DNA from: Gammaproteobacteria bacterium
GTDB lineage: Bacteria > Pseudomonadota > Gammaproteobacteria > Arenicellales > Poriferihabitantaceae
Assembly: GCA_012103395.1 (NCBI GenBank)
Contig: WLWV01000009.1
Coordinates: forward strand, 1-33,686
Length of the DNA stretch: 33,686 nucleotides
Direction: 5' to 3'
The position numbers and the translations under genes were made by a program. Positions 9,101 through 21,100 of this stretch are shown here, piece by piece. The notes under the pieces are model-generated. The model saw only the letters and a list, made by a program, of their open reading frames with translations. It had not been told where the DNA came from and made no database searches. Each line of letters opens with the position of its first letter. Position 1 is the first letter of the stretch.

Positions 9101-12100
9101 GAAATTGACGGCGGATGTTGCTGAATACAATATTTCCTCTTCGACGATCCATCCATTGCTCGATAAAGTGGATATTCAGCAAAGCTTCCGACAAAAGTCT
9201 GGCTTGACCTTCTGTAAAACACTGCGCCCATCCGATTGGATTTTGCAGGATCATCAGGTTAATGAGCAAGCGCTGCTCCCTGGTGTGGCTTGTCTGGAAA
9301 TGGCTCGTGCTGCTGCTGAACATATTCAAAATAGATCGTTTAATGTAAAGAACATGGTGTGGCAGGCAGCGTTGTCCGTGGAACAATCTCCTGTAGAAGT
9401 GCAATTGATATTATCTGAACAGGGTGTTGAAGGAGCGATTTCATTTGAGATAAGTAGTTGTTTAGGTGTCAACTCCTCTGGAAAAAAATGTGCTTACGGG
9501 CTGCTAATTCCATCTCCTGAAAATAATGCGCAGCCCGAAGTTATATCACTGAACGAAATTCAGGCGCGTTGCGCGGATACAATGCTTCCTCAGACTCTAT
9601 ATGCTGATTTTAATGATTCAGGCATTCGCTATGGCGATACTTTTCAGTGTATTAACCATGTGCAAAAGAACGATCGTGAGGCATTAGCCTTTTTGAAATT
9701 GCCGGCAGCACTTAATGCGAGCTTTAACGACTACCATAACCACCCAGCGCTGATGGATGCTGCGTTACAGACAGCTTTGTTGTTGAGGGAAGACACCAAA
9801 CGAATGGCAATGCCGTTCATGGTTGAAGAAGTGCTTCATTATCAGGCAATAAGCGCTGAAGTAACTGTTTATGTTAAAAAGATAGGAGACTTACGGTTTG
9901 ACGTATTTTTACTTACGCCCGCGGGCGCTGTGTGTGTGCAGTTCAAAAACGTGGTTTTCCAACCCGCTAGCCCAGATCCTCTGGATGACTTTTTCTATAC
10001 ACCAGCGTGGGTAGCAAAGGACACGCCGCCAACAAGCATGACATCAACAGCCGTAACGCCACAGACTGTGTTAGCGTTTCTCCCGCCTCCCGAGATTTCA
10101 CATGCAGCGCAGCGGGTAGTCAACGAGCTGCAGCAACGTAACCCTTCCGTACGAATAGTTTCGCTTCGGGAAAGCGATTTCAATGCCCAAGCATTTCCAG
10201 ACACCCAGGCGATTTATTTTTTGCCGGGCTTGGTGGATCATCAGCCCGGGGCAGGTGATGTGCAAAAATTAGCAATGGCCCAGGACTTTACATCACATGC
10301 TCTGCATCGGATCGTTAAGGCGCTGGCGCGAAGTGGGCAAGCAGAATCCCCATTAACATTTACTGTTTTAACATCCCCTATTTACCCCGTAGAGGCTTCA
10401 TCGGTGCTATTTCCCTCGGTGGCCGGCCTTGCGGGGTTGACTAAAACCCTTATCAGGGAATACCCACACTGGAGAGTGAATCGGGTTGCGTTGAATCCTA
10501 TGGAAATACTCGAAGGACATGTTGACGTGACTGAAGTGCTCGCAGAACCAAGACATACCGGAGCTGAAGAGGTTGCTTGGCATGGAGGCCAACGCTATAT
10601 CCGAGAAATGAAACCTGTACAGTTTAAGCCGTCAGCTCAGGCGCCATTGCGCGAGCGAGGTGTGTATCTCATTGCGGGTGGTTTGGGCGGGGTTGGACAA
10701 CAGCTCAGTGAGTATCTGGCCAAGAACTTTCGAGCGCGATTGGTTTTGCTAGGTAGAAAGCCGCTTGATTCAGCTCGTAGTGCACAGGTTAAACAAATCG
10801 AAGAACACGGGGGTGAAGTACTGTATTTGCCAACAGATTTGAATTCGGCGAGAGAAACCCAGCGAGCCATTGAGCAATGCTTGTCTCGATTTGGTGAAAT
10901 TCATGGTGTCTTTAATTCAGCGATAGTATTGCAAGATAAAGCGCTGGAAAATATGTCGGAAGAGGATTTTCGCATCGCATACGACACCAAGGTATTGGGT
11001 AGTATCAATCTCACCCAGGCTCTGGATGGTCAGAATCTTGACTTTCTAATCTTCTTCTCTTCGATTCTGTCCATTGTTGGTAATCCCGGCCAAGGTAACT
11101 ACGTTGCTGGCGGTACTTTTCAGGATGCGCTTTCTCACTACCTGAACCAACGACAATCTTATCCGGTACAAGTCGTGAACTGGGGCTATTGGGGCACAGT
11201 CGGTATTGTTGCCACTGAAGATTATCAGCGCCGCATGAATCAACAAGGCATGAGTTCTATTGCTCCAGAAGAGGGCATGGAAGCGATTCTTCGAATTCTA
11301 AATCACCGCGAAGCGCAAGTCGTGGCGATTAAAGCTAATAGTCAGCTACAGGAAAAAATGTATGTCCAAACAGCCTCTCCCGCTCCCATTTACATTTCGG
11401 AAAACTCTACAAGTATGCCTACTCTACTAACAACGTTGGGTGACAAGTTAGACTCTGCTGTTGCACTGCAAAGCGAATTGTTCCGTTTTCAAGAGGGCTA
11501 CCAGGCACTTCAACAGTTTGCTCATCAACAGTTACTTGCCAGCTTTGTAGAAATGCAGATTTTGGCACTGAGCGATGCTGAGGCCTTACCTTCCCGCTTC
11601 GAACGTTTTTACACTGCCGCTAAACGGATGCTGGCACGTTCTTCACTAAACCTTAGTCATCCTAGTCCGTGGAGTAAGCAGGAGGCTATTTCACAGCAGG
11701 CTTTTTTGGCTGAAAAATATCCGGAGATACGCGCTCATTTGGAGTTGCTGACCCATTGTTTAGCGCACTATACTGAGTTGTTTCAGGAAACTGTTTTACC
11801 CACTGAGGTGATGTTTCCGGGCTCTTCGATGGCTAAAGTGGAAGGAATCTACAAGAATAACCCTGTTTCAGATTACTTTAATACGCTGGCTTCTCATAGT
11901 GTGCTGAATTTTATTCAGGAGAAAGCAAAGACTATTCCCACCGGTAAGAAAATTCGTATTCTGGAGATCGGCGCTGGCACCGGCGGGACTTCGGCCAAAG
12001 TGCTTGAAACGATTCAGCCTTATGGTGAACAACTGGAATATGTTTACACCGACGTTTCCAACTTTTTCTTAGTTCATGGTAAGAAGCAATTTGCACAATC

Positions 12101-15100
12101 GTATCCATTCGTGTCGTTTCAATTGTTGGACATTGTTAAAGACATAGGCAACCAATCGGCCCAACCCAGTAGTTTTGATCTGATTTTGGCAACCAATGTG
12201 CTTCACGCAACCCCGAACATCAAAACAACATTGAGTAATGTGGCGTTGTTGCTCAAACCTGATGGTTGGGTTGTACTGAATGAGATGACCAATACCCAAG
12301 ATATGTTAACGTTGACGTTTGGGTTGCTGGATGGTTGGTGGTTATACGAAGATGAAGAATATCGAATACAAGATAGTCCGCTACTAACTCCCACTACTTG
12401 GGGGCAGTTGTTTCTTGAAGCGGGCTTGCCATACTGTAAGGTTTTGGGGCCAGCAGCACAGACGAATCTGAATTTGTCCCAGAGTGTCATCGTTGCTGAG
12501 AAGTCTTCGGAGCCAAAATCTGAATCAAATATCACTCAACCATCGCAGCGAATTCAGAGTGAATCCATAGGGTATGAGATTCATAACGTAGTCGCATCCA
12601 GTGTCGCTCCTGTATCTGCGCCGCCAGTGAGTGTGGCGAATAGTGAGGTATTGGAGCAGCAGTTGTTAGACAGTGTGCTAGCAAGTGTGGAAACAGCATC
12701 AGGAATTGCGGCGCAAGAGATTGATGAGGATAAACCCTTTTCGGAATACGGCATCGATTCGATCACAGGTATTGAGCTAATTAATGCGTTGAATCAGACC
12801 TTGGATATTTCGCTAAGTAAGACAGCGCTATTTGATTACACCACGGTATCCGCCTTATCTGATTACATTCTGGAGCAATATGGTGACGAGCTTGATATCG
12901 CAGCCCCCGAAGGCCTAGCTCCGTCTAAAGCGACTTTAGAGAGCACCGCGTCAGCAGCAATCAATAACGTCCCTGTATCTGCGTCGCCAGTGAGTGTGGT
13001 GAATAGTGAGGCATTAGAGCAGCAGTTGTTAGACAGTGTGCTAGCAAGTGTGGAAACAGCATCAGGAATTGCGGCGCAAGAGATTGATGAGGATAAACCC
13101 TTTTCGGAATACGGCATCGACTCGATCACTGGTATTGAGCTAATTAATGCATTGAATCAGACCTTGGATATTTCGCTAAGTAAGACAGCGTTATTTGATT
13201 ACACCACGGTATCCGCCTTATCTGATTACATTCTGGAGCAATATGGTGACGAGCTTGATATTGCAGCCCCCGAAGGCCTAGCTCCGTCTAAAGCGACTTT
13301 AGAGAGCACAGCATCAATCCTACCCCAGACATCGCTTGGTGTGGTTTCTTCTAGTCTGCCGCCGTCAAGCAGAATAGGTGGACACTGTCTGCATTATGGG
13401 ACGAACCCGTTGGGAAACTGGCAGAAAAATGAGTCGGTTACGCTCGACTACCCAATTACGGTAGAGAGTAACAACTGCATTCGTGACCATGTTATTTATG
13501 GCCAATATATTATGCCATCAGATGCATATCTGGAAATGCTATACATTGGTGCCCATCGCTTATTGGGCTACGACTCTGGTCTGGAGGTGGAGAGCTTCAA
13601 TCTACAATTCCCAATGATTACCTTCCCTGGTATTGCATTAGATTGCCAGTTGAAGCTGACACCGGGTAAAGGCAATAAAGCTAGCCGGTTTGCGATTCAA
13701 AGCAGAAAAGCAGGGGATGTCGGTGCTTATCAAGTCAGTGTTGATGGGCGATTTAGAGCTATCGATGGTACGACTCCAGTTAACAATGATTTTCGTCAGT
13801 TCTGGCAACCCTGTGAAAAAGTGGTGCAGCCGTACGAAATTTATACGCCGGATGCGATTTTAAAGGTAGGACCTTCGTATGAAACGATTCAGGCAATTCA
13901 TATTCAGGGCCAAACGGCGGTTAGCCAGTTAAAGCGTACTCCCACAGGCGAACCCTTGAGACAACAGTTTGTGTTGGAGCCTTCAATTGTGGACGGTCTA
14001 TTTGCAACAGGGCTTTACTTCGCCAGTTATCTTTCTGGTAACCCGAAAGATTTCTTTATTCCTGTGCTATTTGATCGTATCAGGGTGTTTCGTGAGTTGC
14101 ACGATGATGTTTATTATGGCGTTGTTAAGACCATCTCTGTCAAAGCAGAGCACATAACATTTGATTTGGCATTGGTCGATGAGCAGGGTAATGAGGTCCT
14201 GTCATTTGAAGGCTTTCACCTGCAAAAAATCTTGGCCGAAGATCTTAAGAAAAACGCCCAAGCACCCACAGACCAACCTATACAGACCTCCGCTGCTCGA
14301 ACAAACAAGAGTCCAACCAAAACAGGAACACCAGCACTGTCTGCGCAAGCAGTACAACCTAATAGTGCTGTAAACAGTACTGACTCAGGAATGGCTGTCG
14401 CTATTATAGGAATGGCGGGACGTTTTCCAGAAGCTAACAGTGTTGATGCGTTTTGGGAAAATCTAGCATCAGGGCGAAACTCTGTCACAGAAGTACCGGC
14501 AGATCGATGGAGTATCGATGAGCACTATGACGTTGATGAGTCCAAGCGTGATAAAACATACTCTAAGTGGGGAGGTTTTCTAAGTGATGTTGATTGCTTC
14601 GATTCATTATTTTTCCAGATTTCTGGAAAAGAAAGTGAGCTAACGGATCCTCAGCAACGGGTATTTCTAGAGGATTGCTGGCATACCCTTGAGGATGCGG
14701 GGTATTCAGACGTTGCCTTGTCAGGCCTTAAGCTAGGAGTTTTTGCCGGAGCGACTAAGGGCGATTATCAGCTCAAAATGCATCATGAAGACGGTGCGGC
14801 AATTGAAGGATTCTCGTTTCCCGGTAACGAACCTTCCGTGATGGCAGCACGCATCTCTTACTTTCTTAACTTAAAGGGACCGAGTATAGCCATTAACACG
14901 GCTTGCTCTTCTTCTTTGGTCGCCATGAATTTGGCCTGTCAGAGTTTGTTGACAGGGGAGAGTGATATGGCACTAGCCGGTGGTATACATATTTGTACTA
15001 CGCCGCGGTTTTATAAGCTGACAAGTAAATCTGGAATGCTTTCACCGACGGGCGAATGTCGTGCATTTGATAATGATGCTAATGGCTTTGTACCAGGGGA

Positions 15101-18100
15101 AGCCTCTGCGGCTATTTTGTTGAAACCGTTGGATAAGGCGCTGAAGGATGGTGACCATGTCTACGGTGTTGTGCGCGGTATTGGGGTTAATCAGGACGGA
15201 AAGACTAATGGTATGACCGCACCGAGTTCGGTTTCTCAGGCTGAATTAGAGGTATCAGTTTATGAGCGTTATGGGATTAACCCAGCTAGTATTAATTACA
15301 TAGAAACCCATGGCACTGGCACCAAACTTGGTGATCCGATTGAAATTGAAGCGCTGTCAAATGCATTTCGTAAATTCACCTCTGCTAAGCAGTTTTGCCC
15401 GATTGGTTCGGTAAAAAGCAATATTGGCCATACGGCATATGCTGCGGGTGTTTCTGGCGTGATAAAAGTTTTGCAATCAATGAAGCACCGCAAGATAGCA
15501 CCTTCATTACACTGCCATACTCCTAATGAATACATCAATTTCGCCGACAGCCCATTCTATGTGAATACGCAATTAGCTGACTGGGAAGTGCCGGAAGGCC
15601 ATGTACGCCGGGCGACGGTTAGCTCATTTGGCATCAGTGGCACCAATTGTCACCTAGTGATTGACGAACCACCTGGGGCAGCGACACCGGAAGTGATTGT
15701 GACTCGACCGGTTTACTTAATCCCAATCTCGGCAAAAACGAAACAGGCTTTCAAACAAAAATGCATTGATCTATTGCAGTGGTTTGATGGGGAAGGTCGT
15801 GGGGCTAGTGTCGCAAATATTGCTTACACCCTACAGGCTGGGCGCAGCCACTTTGCTTATCGTAAAGCATTCCTGTTGAATTCTGCCGAGGAGCTTCCAA
15901 CCTGCTTGCAAACAATGGCAGAGCTTGAAGTGCAGAGTAAAACCCCCAGTCGTGAAGTTAAAAAAGAAGGTAAGCAATTACTTAAGCAGGTGCAGTTAGA
16001 CGGTAATCAGCTCAGTGAACAGGATTATCGCGCACGCCTACAACAGTTCGTAACCTTGTATGAGCAGGGTTTTACACCGGACTGGGAGGCATTAAATCCA
16101 GAAACCGATCAGTTGCAACGCCTTTCCATGCCCGGATATCCCTTTGAGCGCGAGCGGTTTTGGATTCCCGACACAGCACTTCAAACAGAAACACGTGGGA
16201 CTGAATTATCCACAATGGAAACCACAGGATCATTCCGGCATCCATTGCTCGATAACCTCCAACTCGATCTCAGCTTAGCTCAAGGCCTGTGTTACGAAAA
16301 GCAGTTTAAGCCCGATGACTGGCTTCTGCAACATCATGAGATTGATGGCAAAGCAACGTTACCGGGTGTGGCCTATTTGGAAATGGCGCGTGCTGCGTTA
16401 GCGAATGTCACCGATCAAACTTATCAGCTATCACGTGTGGTTTGGGCCAGCCCTTTGGTCGTTGATCAACCGAAAACTATCAATATTATGCTGCTGAAGG
16501 AACAGCAACAGTATCGATTCGTTATCAGAGATGCTGAGGGTGAAAACTATTGCAACGGTGAGTTTGTCCCTAGTGATCCACAGGCTCCGCCAGCGTTAGA
16601 AGATAAAATGACGGCTTTGCAAAGTGCATTGCTACCCCAAGTAACCGGCGCGCAGTTGTATTTGCAGCTTCAAAACTTGGGTGTTAATCATGGTGCCGGC
16701 TTGCAATGTATGCAGCAGATTTGGTTTGGCCAAAATAGTGCGTTAGCCAAACTTACTATTTCACCGGAATGGAAACAAAAGTCTCAACCGTATGCCTTGT
16801 CACCCGTACTACTGGACGGTTGTTTACAGTTGGGTGCCGCGTTTATCCTGCAGCGCAATGCTAGTCAGGGCATCACCAGCACTGCTTTCATGCCATATTC
16901 GCTTGAAGCCTTAGAGTACTTTTCGTCGATACCTGAAGAGTGCTACGTTCTATTGGAAGAACGGGATGAAATGAGATTTAATTTGACACTCATGAACAGA
17001 GAGGGGCAGGTTTGTCTTCGTTTCTGTGATGTGTTTTATCGTTACCAGAAACAGACAGAAACCTTGGATGACTTCTTCTATCTACCCCGTTGGCAAACCA
17101 AGGCGATGAGCATTCAATCTCCACCTTCTCAGACTGCTAGATCGGTGCTTTTTGTGTCCAACGATCAGCCCATTTCGATAAGTTTAACCCAGAGTTTGAG
17201 GTCAGCGCATCAATCTGATTCTCTGGCAGAAGTACGGCTGGGCACACAGACTCAAGCATTGGGAGAACAGTACTGGCAGATCGATTGTTCATCTCCATCG
17301 GCCATTGAAGATTGTTTGCAGACCGGTGAGTATTCTTGCCCAGATCGTATCTATTTTATGGGCAGTGTTCAGGAAGCGGTGCAGACTCCTTTATCAGCAG
17401 AGCAGCTAGAGCGAAGCCAACAGCAAAGTGTTCTGTCGTTGTTTAGATTGATAAAAGCACTTATCAAACTCCAGTGGATATATAACGGTATTGAATTATG
17501 CATTCTAACAGAGGGCGCGCAAGCGGTTGACGCTCAGGAAACCATTAACCCTCTAGGGTCGGGAGTCTTTGGCCTAGCCAGAACTGCGATCAAAGAATAT
17601 CCCCAGCTAAAGATTAATTGTGTGGATTTCCACAGGGCAGATGCCATGCCACAATTAGTCAATCAAATTCAATCGGAACCTTTTGAACACAAAGGACAGG
17701 AAGTCGCATTCCGACAAGGTGTACGCAGTGTCTTGACACTTGAATCAATAAGTATTCCGCCTGCACCACAGACTATTTTCCGCCATCAGGGTGTTTACAT
17801 GATTTTAGGGGGAGCAGGAGGCCTTGGTTTTACCTTTAGCTGCTACCTCGCTGAAAAAGTACAGGCTCGCCTGATCTGGATAGGTCGCAGCCCACTTAAT
17901 CCTACACTGCAGGAAAAAATTAAAACTGTCGAAGCCAAGGGCGGGCAGGTAATTTATGAACAGGCAGATGTTAATGACATGACCGCCATACGCCAAGCGG
18001 TTATTCGAGGCAAGCAACACTTCGGTTGTATTCATGGTGTGATCCATTCAGCCCTAGGATTGCATGATAAATCGCTAGCCAATATGGAGGAATCTGTCTT

Positions 18101-21100
18101 CCTTAAAGCCTTGGCCCCAAAGGTTCAGGGTAGTGTCAATCTGCAGCAAGCTGTTTCTCAAGAAGCGCTTGATTTTCTGCTGTTCTTTTCTTCCGGTGAA
18201 TCGTTTACCTGTTATGCGGGGCAAAGTAATTATGCGGCGGCTTGTACTTTTAAAGATGCGTTTGCCCGCTACCTTGAGCGTGAGCTTCCCTATCCGGTAA
18301 AAATTCTTAACTGGGGTTATTGGGGAACTGTGGGTGTGGTCTCAAGCGAAGATTATCGTCAACAACTGGCGGCTCGGGGCGTTTACTCTATCGATCCAGC
18401 CGAGGGTATGGAAGCGATTGAGCGAGTCATGGCGAGTTCGTTTAGCCAGGTCGTACCGATGAAAGTCAGTCGGGCACACCTAGAGGAACTAGGCGTGGAA
18501 TTGTATGGTGAGGCATCGCCCGAGCGTGGGTCAGAGTTAACAGGCCATTTGGAGCTAATAGAGAGTCCACCTCATTCGCCCGTGGCCTCAACAACGCCGC
18601 TGAGTGTACCAATTGATGCAGGGATCGCTATCGAGCAAAAAGTGCAAGACTTTATTAAAACTGTCTTTGCTGAAACATTAAAGATTAACGAAGACAGTAT
18701 TGATCCCGAAGCGACGTTTGATGTGTATGGCATGGATTCGCTGATTATTACCAGCGTACTCCGGGCTTTCGAAAGCCACTTGGGGAAGTTACCTGTCGTG
18801 ACTTTGTATCAACATAATACCACTAGTAGCTTGGCTGAGTACCTGATTTCGGAGCATCGCGAAGCACTAGAAACCTTGCCAAGTATTGCTGCCATGCAAG
18901 AAGAAGCATCTGCCGTTACACCACTATCTTCTTCAACACCAATTGCTGAGCAATCGTCGTTTTCTGCTAGTCAGTCGGATAGTTTACAGACACCAGTAGC
19001 AGCATCGGGGGCTGATTTCGTTACGGCTCCACTAACGCATCGTCAACCAGAGACCCTTTTTGGTCGCGAGTCGTTAAGTTCAATGGCGCCTCCTGCTGAT
19101 TCTGACATTGCAATTATAGGCATTGATGGACGTTATCCGATGTCTGTGAATACGACGGAGTTCTGGCAAAACCTTAAAGCTGGTGAAAATTGTATCAGTG
19201 AAATACCCGGTGATCGTTGGGATTGGACTCGTTATCACTCATCTAACAAACATCAAGTTGGACGTATTTATAGTAAGTATGGTGGGTTTATCGATGATGT
19301 TGACAAATTTGATGCTTTGTTTTTTTCCATCCCACCGAATGAAGCCCGACTCATGGATCCTCAAGAACGTCTATTTATTGAAAGTGCTTGGACGGTATTG
19401 GAGGATGCGGGTTATACGCGGGAGGCACTGTCCAATAATGCTCAGCAAGTGGGTGTCTTTGTGGGTGTGATGCATGCGGATTATGAAGCCTTGGCAGGGG
19501 AGTTATGGTCGCCGGATAACCCAGAGGCAGGACACTCTTCTTCTTGGTCATTGGCTAATCGACTTTCCTATTTGCTGGATCTTGATGGTCCGAGCCTCGC
19601 AGTTAATACGGCTTGTTCCAGTTCGTTAACCGCGATTCATCTTGCTTACGAAAGCTTTTTGCGGGGTGAATGCGACGTGGCGATCGCTGGTGGTGTGAAT
19701 CTAATTCTTCATCCAAAACATTATCTACGCCTGTCGGCTGCCACCATGATTACACCAGGTAATCAATGTAAAAGTTTTGGTGCAGATGCGGATGGTTTTG
19801 TTGACGGTGAAGGTGTTGGAACCGTTCTATTGAAACCACTAGCATCGGCGGTACGTGATGGCGACCATATCTATGGCGTGATTAAGGCATCCGCAATGAA
19901 TTCCGGCGGAAAAACGAGCGGCTATACCGTCCCGAATCCGAATGCCCAAGCCAAAGTGATCACTAAAGCATTACGGCAAGGGAACATTGATCCGGCAACG
20001 ATTAACTACGTTGAAGCCCATGGTACCGGGACGTCCTTAGGAGATCCCATTGAAGTTACCGCGTTGACGCAGGCCTACCAAGAGCTAGGCGTTCATCAGC
20101 GCCAGTACTGTGCATTGGGTTCCGTTAAATCAAACGTTGGTCATCTGGAATCTGCTGCTGGGATGGCTGGATTAACCAAAGTGCTGTTACAAATGAAGCA
20201 TAAGATGTTGGTACCATCATTACATGCTAGTCGTTTGAATCCCCATATTGCGTTTACAGAATCGCCTTTCTATGTCCAGCAGGGCCTGTCTGAGTGGCAT
20301 CCAGTATCGCTCAATGGTCGTACCTATCCAAGGCGAGCTGGTTTGAGTTCGTTTGGTGCCGGTGGCACTAACCATCATTTGATTATTGAAGAGTATCAGG
20401 ATCCTGAAGCTGCTCGCGCTACGACTCAGTCATCAAACCCTTTTGAGACTGTCGGACAGATCTTTCCCTTATCGGCAAAGGAGCCTGAACAGCTCCGAGC
20501 ATACGCCAGACGACAGGTACGTTTCTTGAGTGAGCAGACACTGAACATGCGCGATGTGGCCTATACTTTGCAGCAAGGCCGTGAGGCCATGCCAGAACGC
20601 TTAGCCATTGTTTTCTCCAATCAAGATGACCTGTTAATGAAACTTGAGCAATGGTTACAAGCGTCTCAGCATTCCATTGCTATTGATAGTGTATTTTATG
20701 GACGCGCGCAAAGTGATGCTGCGACCATGTCTGCTAGCAAACAGGGGGTTTCAGGGGTTGAGCAGCAAAGAGCCATGGCTCAAGCATGGGTGTCAGGTAG
20801 TAAAATCGATTGGTCACAACTCCCGGTAGGTGAAGTGCCGTTACGTCGCTTGGCTTTACCGACCTATCCCTTCGAGAAACAAAGCCATTGGTTGAAAGGC
20901 AGGCCAGCAACAGCGGTGATTGCATCGCCTGATTCGAATGCAGCGCCTAAGCATACTGTCATCTCATCAGGCACAAACGCTAAGTCAGTTGCGGTTATTG
21001 GTGGTGGCCCTGCAGGGCTGGCTGCTGCTAAGTGCTTGCTGGATGATGGACATTTGCCGGTTTTGTTTGAGAAAACAGATCGAGTGGGCGGTATATGGTG

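Noticed and set aside
12640-13260. Tandem ACPs as a sign of an HMGS beta-branching cassette
   Set aside because: No ECH domains are embedded, no HMGS-cassette genes are in view, and the ACPs lack the Trp typical of branching carriers.
14216-14488. 90-codon minus-strand frame inside protein A, and similar antisense frames throughout both PKS genes
   Set aside because: They mirror conserved KS and linker sequence in the opposite strand and have no independent motifs.
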